A DNA stretch of 64,000 nt from Streptomyces kaniharaensis (GCF_009569385.1 NZ_WBOF01000001.1:2738001-2802000); one strand, 5' to 3'. Shown: positions 18,101 to 27,281, counted from the first letter of the stretch. Program-made: numbers and translations. Notes: generated by a model from the letters alone, not told the origin.

Positions 18101-18586
18101 CGCGGCCGAGGCGAGGTCGGCGCCGGCGATCCGCAGCAGCACGATCACCGGGACGGCCACGGCGAGCGCCAACTGCGGCAGGTACCGGGCGAAGTAGTCG
18201 TCGAGGGCGTCGATGCCGCGGGTGGCGAGGGTGGCCAGTTCGCCGGTGCGCCGGCCCGCCAGGTAGGACGGGCCGAGCGCGGTGGCGTGGTCGAGCAGCC
18301 GGCGCCGCAGGGTGGACTTCACCCGGGCGACGGACCGGTGCGCGGTGAGTTCGGTGAGCCAGCCGACCAGCCCGCGCCCGACGGCCGTCAGGGCGAGCAG
18401 CACCAGCGGGGTGGTGAGCTCGCCGAGGGTCGCCTGCCGCTGGAAGCCGCGGACGACGATCTCGGCGACCAGGCTCGACTGGGCGACCACCAGGCCCGCG
18501 CCCGCCGCGCCGAGGAGCACGGACCCGGCGAGGAAGGCGCGGGTGGTGCGGGCGTACCCGAGGAGTCGGGGGTCGACCGGACGCAT
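15104..18586 (-). CDS. cydDC: CydD-CydC fused thiol ABC exporter
   Basis: A 1160-aa fusion of both half-transporters that export cysteine/glutathione and support haem insertion into cytochrome bd in the membrane. The first half (about 1-540) has six membrane spans and an ATPase with Walker A GPSGAGKST, signature LSAGQRQRLALARVLL and Walker B LVLLDEPTANLD. The second half (about 570-1160) repeats this with GPSGSGKTT, LSGGQRQRLALARALL and LVLDEPAEHLD. In E. coli the two are separate genes; the fused form is common in streptomycetes. It starts one base after the cydB stop, so it is in the cydAB operon. Confidence 0.95.
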   Translation of the reverse strand: MRPVDPRLLGYARTTRAFLAGSVLLGAAGAGLVVAQSSLVAEIVVRGFQRQATLGELTTPLVLLALTAVGRGLVGWLTELTAHRSVARVKSTLRRRLLDHATALGPSYLAGRRTGELATLATRGIDALDDYFARYLPQLALAVAVPVIVLLRIAGADLASAAIIAGTLPLIPLFMVLIGMATQSRMDRQWDTLARLSHHFLDVVAGLPTLKVFNRARAQAATIARITADYRRATLRTLRIAFVSSFALELLSTLSVALVAVSIGFRLVDGTLDLETGLLVLILAPEVYAPIRQVGALYHSSAEGLTAADELFRVLETPLPATGTTPAPALAGAVVRAEGLVVRHPGRTEPALDGAALTLRPGATVALTGPSGAGKSTLLAVLLGLTAPDAGTVRITAADGRTHDLAELDPKTWRRQIAWVPQHPHLFAGTVAENLRLHRPEATDEELWTALRSAHALDFVTRLDAPLGEDGAGLSAGQRQRLALARVLLADDRPLVLLDEPTANLDGASEAAVVDAVRALAEDPARTVLVVAHRPALLAVADERVRLAGPAVPVAGAVERPAHSGRPTAVTVVDDEPVAGATAPRLTLSILLGALALGCAVALMATSGYLISYASEMPPVLYLMMAVTSVRAFGIGRSVFRYAERLVSHDAVLRSLGTLRATVYRRLTALAPAGLPAFRRGDLLSRLVADVDAIQDHYLRWRLPAAVAGVVSLAAAVAMGAFLPAAGVVLGLGLLLAGALVPTLSARWSAGAERRQAPARGRLSTAVVDAFTGTAELTVAGALPGRLAAVRAADAALTRLAARSAATAALGTGLIALLTGLTVTAAAAVGLQGVRGGALAPVCLAVVVLTPLAAFEAVTGMPLAVQARQRSRAARARLEEVLEAEAPVVEPTEPAPLPEQPLPIAVRGLAARHPGQAVDAVAGVDLDLTPGRRIAVVGPSGSGKTTLAQALLRFLEPSAGSVTLATGCPQAVDSRALAGDDVRRVIGLCAQDAHVFDSSLRENLRLARPGASEDELRAALAAARLLDWTDALPAGLDTMVGEHGARLSGGQRQRLALARALLADFPVLVLDEPAEHLDLPTADALTADLLAATEGRTTVLITHRLAGLDDGTVDEVLVLDGGRVAERGRWSELLADEDGRLHAMWRREREADGLLEPVGR

Positions 18587-18587
18587 G

Positions 18588-19589
<1,002 letters not shown>

Positions 19590-19613
19590 GTCAGATCCCA
19601 GGTGGTCCTCGGT

Positions 19614-19669
19614 AGGCCTCGGTGGGCCTCGGTAGGCGGAGGAGCAGGCCTCAGTAGGCCTCAGTAGGC
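19614..19669. repeat. 10-bp tandem repeats spanning the cydA stop codon
   Basis: CCTCGGTAGG, CCTCGGTGGG and CCTCGGTAGG in a row (from 19618), then after a 12-base break two units of GGCCTCAGTA and the partial unit containing the cydA stop (TCA 19661-19663). On the coding strand the units read CCTAC(T/C)GAGG, with TGA becoming CGA in the distal units. Confidence 0.7.
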
Positions 19670-21205
19670 GAAGGCGAGCGGCTTGTCGGCGTCGTCGCCC
19701 GTGGACGGCCCGCGCAGTGACGGGTCTACGGCGGGGGGCTGCTCGGTCACCACGGGGCCGGCCTTGGCGTACTTGACCAGCAGTCGGACCTCGACGACGG
19801 CGAGGACCGCGTACAGCAGGGTGAAGGTGGTGAGCGCCCCGATCTGGGTGCCGGTGCTCACGTTGGGGGAGACCGCGCTCGCCGTGGTCATCAGGCCGAA
19901 GACGGCCCAGGGCTGGCGGCCCATCTCGGTGAAGATCCAGCCGAAGCTGTTGGCGATCAGCGGGAAACCCATGGTCAGGATGCCGATCCGCCAGCTCCAT
20001 GCGGTGAGGGAGGGGCCGAGCTCGCGCTTCGGGGTGAGCATCAGCCGCGGGACCTCGGTCTCGCCGGTGCGGAACTCGGGGCGCAGGAAGAGCTTCTTCC
20101 GGGTGGTCCAGAGGCCGACCACGCCGGCCACGAAGGAGGTCATCCCGAAGCCGATCATGAGGCGGAAGCCCCAGTAGGTGACGAAGATGCTCGGGATGTA
20201 GCTCTTCGGGTCGCCGCCGTAGCGGGCCGCCTCGGCCGCGGCGGTGTCGTTGACGCCGGGGACGGAGGAGCTGAAGTCGCTGTGGGCGAGGAAGGACAGG
20301 ATCCCGGGGACCTCCAGCTCCACCGAGTTGTGGCCCTTGCCGACGTCGCCGACCGCGAAGACCGAGAACGGCGCCGGCGACTGGGTGTCCCACAGGGCCT
20401 CGGCGGCGGCCATCTTCATCGGCTGCTGCTCGAACATGACCTTGGCGAGCGAGTCGCCGCTGAGCGCGGTGCCCAGGCCGAAGACGACGGCGAGCACCAG
20501 GCCGAGCCGCAGCGAGGTGCGCATCGCGGCGGTCTTCTTCGGGTCGGCCGTCTCCGGCCTGCGCTTGGCCTTCCACAGGTGGAAGGAGGCGATGCCGACG
20601 ATGAAGGCCGCGCCGGTGAGGAAGGCGGCGGTCAGGGTGTGCGCGACGACGGTGAGCGTGGTGTTCTGGAACAGCACGGCGCCGATGTCGGTGAGCCGCG
20701 CCTTGCGGGTGGCCGGGTCGATCGAGTAGCCGACCGGGTGCTGCATCCAGGAGTTGGCGGCCAGGATGAAGTAGGCGGAGAGCACGGTGCCCAGCGCGAC
20801 CATCCAGATGCAGGCGCAGTGCAGCTTCTTCGGCAGCTTGTCCCAGCCGAAGATCCACAGGCCGATGAAGGTGGACTCGAAGAAGAAGGCGATCAGCGCC
20901 TCCATCGCGAGCGGGGCGCCAAAGATGTCGCCGACGAACCGGGAGTAGTCGGACCAGTTCATGCCGAACTGGAACTCCTGGACGATGCCGGTGACCACGC
21001 CCATCGCGATGTTGATCAGGAAGAGCTTCCCCCAGAACTTGGTGGCGTGGAAGTACTTCTCCTTGTTCGTCCGCACCCAGGCGGTCTCCAGCCCGGCCAC
21101 GACGGCGGCCAGGCTGATGGTGAGCGGCACGAAGAGGAAGTGGTAGACGGTGGTGATGCCGAATTGCCACCGCGCGATGGTTTCGTGAGCGATTGCCAGT
21201 TCCAC
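19661..21205 (-). CDS. cydA: Cytochrome bd quinol oxidase subunit I
   Basis: A 514-aa membrane subunit carrying the haems b558, b595 and d. The N-terminal RWQFGITTVYHFLFVPLTI includes the conserved His ligand, with further family segments WGKLFLINIAMGVVTGIVQE, FFFESTFIGLWIFGW, AANSWMQHPVGY, the quinol-loop region before GDLGKGHN-like residues, and WIFTEMGRQPWAVFGLMTT. Length indicates the short-Q-loop class. GTG at 21205 starts it. An inverted repeat resembling a Rex operator lies about 93 bases upstream, consistent with induction under low oxygen or high NADH. Confidence 0.96.
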   Translation of the reverse strand: MELAIAHETIARWQFGITTVYHFLFVPLTISLAAVVAGLETAWVRTNKEKYFHATKFWGKLFLINIAMGVVTGIVQEFQFGMNWSDYSRFVGDIFGAPLAMEALIAFFFESTFIGLWIFGWDKLPKKLHCACIWMVALGTVLSAYFILAANSWMQHPVGYSIDPATRKARLTDIGAVLFQNTTLTVVAHTLTAAFLTGAAFIVGIASFHLWKAKRRPETADPKKTAAMRTSLRLGLVLAVVFGLGTALSGDSLAKVMFEQQPMKMAAAEALWDTQSPAPFSVFAVGDVGKGHNSVELEVPGILSFLAHSDFSSSVPGVNDTAAAEAARYGGDPKSYIPSIFVTYWGFRLMIGFGMTSFVAGVVGLWTTRKKLFLRPEFRTGETEVPRLMLTPKRELGPSLTAWSWRIGILTMGFPLIANSFGWIFTEMGRQPWAVFGLMTTASAVSPNVSTGTQIGALTTFTLLYAVLAVVEVRLLVKYAKAGPVVTEQPPAVDPSLRGPSTGDDADKPLAFAY

Positions 21206-21297
21206 GTCGCCCTCTCTCCGACCAGCCCTTCAGGGCACGTTCCGGACAAACTTCCCTATTGCCGTAGACCACTGCCTACCCACGCAAGCTTGTCCGC

Positions 21298-21321
21298 TTG
21301 TGAACGTGAACACGTTCACAA
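21298..21321 (-). promoter_or_regulatory. Candidate Rex operator upstream of cydA
   Basis: Outer arms TTGTGAAC (21298-21305) and GTTCACAA (21314-21321) form a near-perfect inverted repeat with an 8-base centre GTGAACAC. The centre itself holds another left half, so GTGAA-4-TTCAC also gives the spacing of known Rex sites. Rex (NADH/NAD-sensing repressor) controls cydABCD in S. coelicolor. Assignment rests on the half-sites and location. Confidence 0.7.
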
Positions 21322-21473
21322 GGAGAGTATCCATCATCCTTACGAGCGATCCGCAGCCGGGGTGGGGGTTGACGTGCGACAAGGTGCCGACAGTCTGCGG
21401 AGCCGCCTACGACGACGACAACGAACGGGCCGGGCACATCCGGAGATGGTCTTGGACAGCCCGGCGCTTGACA

Positions 21474-21505
21474 GGCGGAGCCCACACCGCTGCGTGGGCT
21501 CCGCC
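21474..21505 (-). terminator. Terminator hairpin of the MOSC gene
   Basis: Perfect 12-bp inverted repeat GGCGGAGCCCAC (21474-21485) and complement (21494-21505) with an 8-base loop, 11 bases past the MOSC stop. The rest of 21206-21473 holds the cydA leader and Rex-like site; no gene was seen in it. Confidence 0.75.
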
Positions 21506-21516
21506 GATGCGAGTCC

Positions 21517-22182
21517 CTAGGCGGAGATCCGCCGGCGCACCGTCTGCCTGATCTCCTCCGGCAGCGCCTCGGCCGCCAACAGGCCCGGCAGCAACGCCGG
21601 TTCGAGCGTCACCGCGCGGAACGACCGTGCCACGGTCACGTCGTGGTCCGGGCGGTGGACGATCTCCACCCCGTCCCCGGCACACAGCTCGCCCGGCTCG
21701 ATCACCCGCAGGTACGCGCCCGGGAGTGCCGCCTGCGTGAAGCGGCGGATCCAGCCGTCGCGCTCCAGCCAGCCCTGGAAGGTGCCGCACGGCACACGCG
21801 CGCAGGACACCTCCAGCACCACGTCCGGGCCGATCCGCCAGCGCTCGCCGATCAGCGCGCCGTTCACGTCCAGACCGAGGGTGGTCAGGTTCTCGCCGAA
21901 GAAACCGTTGCCGAGCGGGCGCCCCAGCTCGGCCTCCCAGCCGTCCAGGTCCTCCCGGGCGTAGGCGTACACCGCCTGGTCGTCGCCGCCGTGGTGCTTC
22001 ACGTCGAACACCCGGTCCCCCGCGAGCCCGACCGCGCCAGTCCCCTTCGGCCCCGGCGCGGCCACCGCCACCGGCCCGTCCACCGGACGCTTGTCGATGC
22101 CCGTCTCGCCGACACCCCGCTTCCACGGATTCGGGCGGGGCCTGCCGACGTTCACCGAGAGCACCTGTGCGGAAGTGTCCAT
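21517..22182 (-). CDS. MOSC-domain protein (YiiM-like)
   Basis: A 221-aa cytoplasmic protein of the MOSC family (molybdenum cofactor sulfurase C-terminal; YiiM-type proteins reduce N-hydroxylated compounds with Mo cofactor). Visible are SVNVGRPRPNPW, GLAGDRVFDVKHHGGDDQAVYAYAREDLDGWE with the GD-x-x-x-D-x-x-x-HGG core, GNGFFGENLTT, the single conserved Cys in VSCARVPCGTFQGW, and the C-terminal helical part. ATG at 22182 has GGAGGT right upstream. No Mo-cofactor genes lie nearby, so its partner enzyme is not known from context. Confidence 0.85.
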   Translation of the reverse strand: MDTSAQVLSVNVGRPRPNPWKRGVGETGIDKRPVDGPVAVAAPGPKGTGAVGLAGDRVFDVKHHGGDDQAVYAYAREDLDGWEAELGRPLGNGFFGENLTTLGLDVNGALIGERWRIGPDVVLEVSCARVPCGTFQGWLERDGWIRRFTQAALPGAYLRVIEPGELCAGDGVEIVHRPDHDVTVARSFRAVTLEPALLPGLLAAEALPEEIRQTVRRRISA

Positions 22183-22259
22183 ACCTCCGACGGTACGGCG
22201 GCCGGAAATCCGGGGCGAGCGAATTACCCGCCCGTCGACGCCACTTCCGGTCGGCGCCC

Positions 22260-22877
22260 TCAGCTCTTCGGCCGGCGTTCTCCGGTGACGTCGGGGCCGA
22301 TCACGAACCCCTTGGCAGGACCCTCGGGGATCACGGCCTCCTGGCCGTAGGGGACCCGGGTGGAGGACGCGTACGCGCGGCGACCGGCGTCCGGACCGGT
22401 GAGGATGGTCACGGCGCCGCCGTCGTCGTAGTCGTCGATGATCACGTACACCGGGATGCCCGCGGCGGCGTACGCACGGTGCTTGAGGACGTGGTCGCGC
22501 TTGCGGGCCTCGGCGCCGGGCGAGACGGTCTCGACCACGAGCGGAATCCCGGATGCCAGCAGCCCCAGGCCTTCGGGGTGTTCGATCTCGTCGGTGTCGT
22601 CTGGCGCGACGAAGACATCCGGAATGAGCACCTTGAGACCGGCGATCACGTTGCCATCCTGCGCCGGTGCGAATCCGGTGCCTCGCAGGTACTCGTACAG
22701 GGCTTGGCCCAGGCGACGATTGATGGTGAAGTGCCGGGTCCCGCCGGTGGGTGACAACGTGATCGTCCCCTCGATGATCTCCGCTCGGAAGCCCTCGGGC
22801 ACATCCATGGACTTCCACGCCTGCCACAGCTGCTGGTCCAGGTTCACGACGGTCTCCTCGGCGGCGAGCGCGCTCAT
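22260..22877 (-). CDS. Uma2 (DUF820) family protein
   Basis: A 205-aa protein with a PD-(D/E)XK-type nuclease fold. Markers are the N-terminal FRAEIIEGTITLSPTGG (Glu-Gly pair), VLIPDVFVAPDD (Asp at the core), GIPLVVETVSPGAEARKRDH (Glu and downstream Lys of the E-x-K-like motif) and the YAAAGIPVYVIIDDYD strand. Uma2 proteins are abundant in streptomycetes and their role is not settled. The ATG at 22877 is preceded by AAGGGGTG; the 11-codon longer frame lacks a ribosome site. Confidence 0.82.
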   Translation of the reverse strand: MSALAAEETVVNLDQQLWQAWKSMDVPEGFRAEIIEGTITLSPTGGTRHFTINRRLGQALYEYLRGTGFAPAQDGNVIAGLKVLIPDVFVAPDDTDEIEHPEGLGLLASGIPLVVETVSPGAEARKRDHVLKHRAYAAAGIPVYVIIDDYDDGGAVTILTGPDAGRRAYASSTRVPYGQEAVIPEGPAKGFVIGPDVTGERRPKS

Positions 22878-23027
22878 CAAGACACCCCTTTTCCCGTCCA
22901 GTGTGATCAACCCGTGCGAGCTCGCACAAGCAACGGCAGCACGATCGCATGCGGCGGCGGCGCTGATCGTGTGAACGGACAGGGTTCACCCGATCAGGGG
23001 GTTTGGGCGCCGAGAACGGTTGGAGAC

Positions 23028-24542
23028 TCAGCGAACCAGGTCACCATTCGCGGGTAGTTCGACCCGGAACGTGGCGCCGGCGCCGGGTGCGGTTTCCAGG
23101 GTGAGGGTCCCGCCGTGCGCGCGGGTGAGGGCGGTGGCGATGGCGAGGCCGAGTCCGGCGCCGCCGCCGTCGTGGCGGCTGCGGGAGGCGTCGACCCGGT
23201 AGAAGCGGTCGAAGACCTGCACGGCCTGCTCCTCGGTGAGGCCGGGGCCGGCGTCGGCGACCTCCAGCAGGCAGACGCCGTCGGGGCCGCCGCCGACCCC
23301 TATCCGGACCGGGGTGCCGGGCGGGGTGTGCTTGACCGCGTTGCCGACCAGGTTGGTGACCACCTGGCGGAGCCTGGCCTCGTCGCCGAGGACGGGGGCC
23401 GCGCCGGGGGCGCCGTTGCCGGCCGGGCCGGTGAGCGCGACCGGCCGGGTGGGGTCGAGGGCGGTGAGGTCGTGCAGGGCGTCGGCGGCGAGGGTGCGCA
23501 GGTCCATCGGCGCGAGGTCGAGCGGGCGTTCCTCGTCGAGCCGGGCCAGTACCAGCAGGTCCTCGACGAGGGCGCCCATCCGGACGGCCTCGCTCTCGAT
23601 CCGGGTCATGGTCCGGCGGACGTCCTCGTCGGTGGGCAGCGCGCCCATCCGGTACAGCTCGGCGAAGCCACGGATGCCGGCCAGCGGGGTGCGCAGCTCG
23701 TGCGAGGCGTCGGCGACGAACCGCCGCATCCGGGCCTCGGACTCGGCGCGTGCGGCGAACGCGGCCTCGATCTGGGTGAGCATGCCGTTGAGCGCGATGG
23801 AGAGCCGCCCGACCTCGGTGCGCGGGGAGAGTTCGGGCATCCGGTGGGAGAGCTCGCCGGACGCGATCCGGGCGGCGCCGGCCTCGATGCGGCGCAGCGG
23901 GCGCAGCCCGGTGCGGACGGCGAAGAAGCCGAGGGCGGCGATCAGTACCAGGACGGCGCCGCCGATGGCCAGGAAGGAGGTGCGGAGCTTGCCGACGGTC
24001 GCGTCGATGTCCTCGCGGGAGACGGCCACCATCAGGTAGGTCGGGGTGGCCAGGGGCGAGGCGTAGGCGCTGGGGCCGGTGGCGGGGGTCCTGGACGGCT
24101 GGAGCGGCAGGACGAGAACCCGCCAGGTGCGGTGGCCGCGCTGGTCGGGCAGGTCGAAGGGGACGTCGGGGGCGGTGGCGGCCGGGTTGAGGCCGGCGAG
24201 TTGGGGGGCCGGGTCGCTGTCGGAGACGGGCTGGCGCAGGACGGCCTGCACCTTGCCGTCGGTGGAGAGGTACTGCACGAGGTACTGGCTGGGCAGCATG
24301 GACTGCCGCCGGCCGCCGACGGCGGGCCGTGCGGCGTCGGGCGGGCTGAGCCTGCCCGGGGCCCGGTGCGACAGTGGTTGCCCGAAGCGCTGGAGCTGTT
24401 CGTCGAGCTGGCCCACCAGCTGGACCCGGACGGTGCCGAGCACGATGGTGTCGCTGACCACGAGTCCCGTGGTGACGAGGGCGAGCGCGAGCACGAGCAG
24501 CCGTACGCGCAGTGACATCCGGGAGGTGAACCGCGTGAGCAC
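23028..24542 (-). CDS. Sensor histidine kinase
   Basis: Membrane two-component kinase, about 504 aa. Domains in order: a transmembrane helix at about 12-32; an extracellular sensor of about 150 residues; a second helix (VLVLIAALGFFAV, about 195-212); HAMP (GLRPLRRIEAGAARIASGEL); a HisKA dimerisation domain with the phospho-acceptor in ASHELRTPLAGIRGF; and a HATPase_c with the N box LVGNAVKHTPPG, G1 VADAGPGL and G2 GGGAGLGLAI. The nearest GTG at 24542 follows the response regulator by 9 bases; an ATG 24 bases downstream is possible. The signal is unknown. It forms an operon with the regulator at 24552. Confidence 0.9.
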   Translation of the reverse strand: MLTRFTSRMSLRVRLLVLALALVTTGLVVSDTIVLGTVRVQLVGQLDEQLQRFGQPLSHRAPGRLSPPDAARPAVGGRRQSMLPSQYLVQYLSTDGKVQAVLRQPVSDSDPAPQLAGLNPAATAPDVPFDLPDQRGHRTWRVLVLPLQPSRTPATGPSAYASPLATPTYLMVAVSREDIDATVGKLRTSFLAIGGAVLVLIAALGFFAVRTGLRPLRRIEAGAARIASGELSHRMPELSPRTEVGRLSIALNGMLTQIEAAFAARAESEARMRRFVADASHELRTPLAGIRGFAELYRMGALPTDEDVRRTMTRIESEAVRMGALVEDLLVLARLDEERPLDLAPMDLRTLAADALHDLTALDPTRPVALTGPAGNGAPGAAPVLGDEARLRQVVTNLVGNAVKHTPPGTPVRIGVGGGPDGVCLLEVADAGPGLTEEQAVQVFDRFYRVDASRSRHDGGGAGLGLAIATALTRAHGGTLTLETAPGAGATFRVELPANGDLVR

Positions 24543-24551
24543 GGAGGCCGG

Positions 24552-25340
24552 TCAGCCCTGCGGGGGCCGGCGCAGGGCGTAGCCGATGCCGCGCACGGTG
24601 TGGATCAGCTTGGGGCCGTGAACGGGGCCGGAGTCGAGCTTGCGGCGCAGGTAGGAGATGTAGGACTCGACGATGGAGAGGTCGCCGCCGAAGTCGTAGG
24701 CCCAGACGTGGTCGAGGATCTGCGTCTTGGAGACGACCCGGCCGACGTTGGCCATCAGGTAGTGCAGCAGCTTGAACTCGGTCGGGGAGAGCGAGACCGG
24801 GACGCCGCCGCGGGTGACCTCGTGGGCCACGGGGTCGAGGCTCAGGTCGGCGACGACCAGCCGGCCGTCCTCGGCGGGGCCGCCGGCCCGTCGGAGGATG
24901 GCGCGGATCCGGGCGATCAGCTCTTCGAGGCTGAACGGCTTGGTGACGTAGTCGTCCGCGCCCGCGGCGAGGCCCTGGACCTTGTCGCCGACGCCGTCCT
25001 TGGCGGTGAGGAAGAGCACCGGGAGGTGGTCGCCGGGTTGGCCGTGGGCGGGGCCGGCGATCTGGCCGCGGCTGGTCCGGTCGCGCAGCTTCTGGACGAC
25101 GGTGAAGCCGTCGAGGTCGGGGAGCATCACGTCGAGCACGACGAGGTCGGGGCGTTCGGCGGCGATCAGTTCGAGGGCTTCGGTGCCGGTGGCGGCTGAG
25201 GCCACCCGGAAGCCGGAGAAGCGCAGCGAGGCGGAGAGCAGCTCGCGGATGTTGGGTTCGTCGTCGACGACGAGGAGGAAGGCCTCGCCCGGGCCGCCGG
25301 CCACCGCGGAGCCGCCTGGTGTGGTCACAGTGCCTTGCAC
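24552..25340 (-). CDS. OmpR/PhoB-family response regulator
   Basis: Partner of the adjacent kinase, 262 aa. The receiver domain begins LLVVDDEPNIRELLSASL with the acidic pocket, the phospho-acceptor Asp in LVVLDVMLPDLDGF, Thr in FLTAKD and Lys in DDYVTKPFSLEEL. The C-terminal winged helix shows SLSPTEFKLLHYLMANVGRV and ESYISYLRRKLD. GTG at 25340 is chosen because GGAGG lies 10 bases upstream; the ATG at 25379 has no ribosome site. Two TTAAC direct repeats (25423 and 25431) upstream could be its own binding site; that is an inference. Confidence 0.9.
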   Translation of the reverse strand: MQGTVTTPGGSAVAGGPGEAFLLVVDDEPNIRELLSASLRFSGFRVASAATGTEALELIAAERPDLVVLDVMLPDLDGFTVVQKLRDRTSRGQIAGPAHGQPGDHLPVLFLTAKDGVGDKVQGLAAGADDYVTKPFSLEELIARIRAILRRAGGPAEDGRLVVADLSLDPVAHEVTRGGVPVSLSPTEFKLLHYLMANVGRVVSKTQILDHVWAYDFGGDLSIVESYISYLRRKLDSGPVHGPKLIHTVRGIGYALRRPPQG

Positions 25341-25566
25341 GGGGGTTTCGCCTCCCGGTCGGACGATGGCGTTCAGCATGAGGCTAGCCCGCGGAGGCTA
25401 TGCGGCATGGATGAATGTTGGATTAACACCTTAACGGTCGGTTTTGCCGCGGCCGGCCCGCGGGGCTGGGCTTGGGTGGTGTGCGCACGGGGGCGGGAGG
25501 TCCCGTGCGACAAGTCGGGGCCGCCCGCAGCCGCCACCACCGCGGACGGCCCCGGGAGCACGCCCG

Positions 25567-26757
25567 TCAGCCGGCGCGGTTGACCTGAACCACGGCATGG
25601 CGACCGCTGGTGCGCCATGCCTCGCCCGTCCCGTCGAGGGCGGCGACGGTGGCCGCGTCGATGCCGACGATCACGTCCGACTTCAGCGTCCGCAGGGCCG
25701 CGACCGGAGAAGGGAAGTGAGCAGCCGTCTCGCCGAAGGAGGTGGTGGGCGGCCAGAGCCGGTCGCCCACGAGGCGGCGGTAGTTGAGATCGCCCTTGAG
25801 GATCGTCATGGCCACCCCGGCGAGTTCCGACCGCAGGTCGGCGGGCATGTCGTGAAACGACAGCGGCGCGCAGAAGAACTCGTGCGTACGGACCGACAGA
25901 TCACCTTGGTTCATCGCCTGCCACAGCCGCCGTCCGACCGCCTTCGCGTGACCCGAGGAACTGGCTCGCAGGCGCTCCACCGTGAGGAGGACGTCGGTCG
26001 TGGTCGCGTCCGAGACGTAGTACGGCCGGGGCTTCACGTACAGGACGACCTCCGTCGCCAGCCCGCCGGCCAGGAGGTGGTCGATCAGCACCAGGTCCGG
26101 AAGCAGTTCCCGTCCGGCGTTGTCCGCGATCAGAGCGATCCGCCCGCCCGATGCCCGTCGCACCTCGGCCCAGAAGGCCGCGCTGTCGTCGGCGAGCAGA
26201 TCGGAGGCCGCCAGGTCGCCTCCCGTCGAGGTGATCCGGAAACTGAGGTCCGCCCGGTTGCCCCACAGGGCGGACGACAGCAGCACCTCCGCGCGCTGAT
26301 CCTCCCGCAGGCCGTCGAGCTTGTTCAGAGCCGCCAACTCGTCGTCGACCGCCGCCCCGGCCAACTCGGCGTTCTTGAACGGCGCGAACGGGTCGACGCC
26401 CTGCCATGCACCGGGCCCGAAGTATCCGATGGCGTCCAGCAGCCTGCGGTAGAAGTAGCTCTCCGCCCACAGGAACGGCACCTCACCCCAGGTCCGGCCC
26501 CACAGTCCCTCTCCCCAGGCCAACCACTGGGCATGGTCGTGGGCGCTCTCCGCCGGCGGTTCGAGGACACCGGTGATGCTCTCCGCAAGGAGCCGCTCCA
26601 CCTCTGCTCGCTGTGCCGGGCCGTACGGCAGCGCGTCGAGAACCTGCCGGACGAGTTCCGGGTGGCGCTCGTGGAACACGCCCCAGGCGAAGGACCCGGG
26701 GACATCGCTACGGATCACGGGTGCGGTTGGCACGTGGGGACTCGTCTCTCTTGTCAT
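25567..26757 (-). CDS. DUF89/ARMT1-like damage-control phosphatase
   Basis: A 396-aa cytoplasmic protein of the DUF89 metal-dependent phosphatase family, members of which remove damaged phosphometabolites. Key features are IALIADNAGRELLPDLVLID (the Asp-Asn metal site), VVLYVKPRPYYVSDATTTD (Lys and Asp of the active site) and the late ILKGDLNYRRLVGDRLWPP. The N-terminal helical domain contains GVFHERHPELVRQVL and WLAWGEGLWGRTWGEVPFLW. The substrate is unknown; bacterial members have been proposed to act on sugar or nucleotide phosphates. It appears monocistronic. The stretch upstream (26758-27281) holds only remnants. Confidence 0.82.
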   Translation of the reverse strand: MTRETSPHVPTAPVIRSDVPGSFAWGVFHERHPELVRQVLDALPYGPAQRAEVERLLAESITGVLEPPAESAHDHAQWLAWGEGLWGRTWGEVPFLWAESYFYRRLLDAIGYFGPGAWQGVDPFAPFKNAELAGAAVDDELAALNKLDGLREDQRAEVLLSSALWGNRADLSFRITSTGGDLAASDLLADDSAAFWAEVRRASGGRIALIADNAGRELLPDLVLIDHLLAGGLATEVVLYVKPRPYYVSDATTTDVLLTVERLRASSSGHAKAVGRRLWQAMNQGDLSVRTHEFFCAPLSFHDMPADLRSELAGVAMTILKGDLNYRRLVGDRLWPPTTSFGETAAHFPSPVAALRTLKSDVIVGIDAATVAALDGTGEAWRTSGRHAVVQVNRAG

Positions 26758-26822
26758 CGGTGGATGGCTGGGCCACTGGTGGCCTCCACTGAACCAACGA
26801 GACCGCCGAGCCGCTCGGAATC

Positions 26823-27038
26823 ATGATGTCTGCCGATGGCGATCTCAGGCCGTCGTCGGAGTTCGTCGCCGCACTCGACAACAACCGCCGACCACGAGCC
26901 GAGGTCGCAGCCTGGTCTTGAGCGGGACAGCACTCTCCCCGCCTCTCGATTCCAGGGACTTCGCTGTACTACCACTGGGTCGGCGACGCCGTGTACCGGC
27001 AGGTACGGGATACGGCCGACTGCGCCAAGGCCCCGTGA
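26823..27038 (+). pseudogene. Short reading frame interrupted by TGA, probable gene remnant
   Basis: One frame runs from ATG 26823 through an in-frame TGA at 26919 and on to TGA 27036. The parts read MMSADGDLRPSSEFVAALDN... and, after the stop, PGTSLYYHWVGDAVYRQVRD then TADCAKAP. The second part has protein-like composition (aromatic-rich, not the usual shadow-frame Arg/Pro bias). No homologue comes to mind. It may be the scar of a longer gene. Confidence 0.35.
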
Positions 27039-27061
27039 GCGTCCGGAGCACATGATCCCGA

Positions 27062-27096
27062 CCGGCGGCCCCTTGCGGGAGGCAAGGGGCCGCCGG
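27062..27096. repeat. Hairpin repeat, copy 1 of 3
   Basis: 15-bp perfect stem: CCGGCGGCCCCTTGC (27062-27076) and complement (27082-27096) with loop GGGAG. The same stem recurs at 28101 and 28402 downstream of the DUF397 genes. Probably a terminator for minus-strand transcription. Confidence 0.8.
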
Positions 27097-27112
27097 AACA
27101 ACTCGCCGGCAC

Positions 27113-27274
27113 CTACGCCCTCGCGGCGAGTTGCGGCCCCTCGCGCGTGCGAGCGCGACTTGGCCGCAGGGGTGCCAGGTGGGTCCGCAGAGTGCCGCCC
27201 TTGCATAGGACGTCGGCTTGGCCGACTTCCTGTGCTGCGGGGGCTCCGCAGGCTTCGAACTGCTGACACAACAT
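27113..27274 (-). CDS. Possible small protein (53 aa), doubtful
   Basis: A frame starting MLCQQFEACGAPAAQEVGQA with three Cys in the first 28 residues and a basic tail (RPSRARTREGPQLAARA). It lies between the lipoprotein stop (27282) and the hairpin at 27062 on the same strand, which would place a terminator just after it. The ribosome site is poor (CCTCCGG). It may be a remnant rather than a gene. Confidence 0.25.
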   Translation of the reverse strand: MLCQQFEACGAPAAQEVGQADVLCKGGTLRTHLAPLRPSRARTREGPQLAARA

Positions 27275-27281
27275 CCGGAGG

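Noticed and set aside
26919..26921. Internal TGA as a selenocysteine codon
   Set aside because: No selenocysteine machinery or insertion element is seen, and the short frame matches no selenoprotein; decay is simpler.
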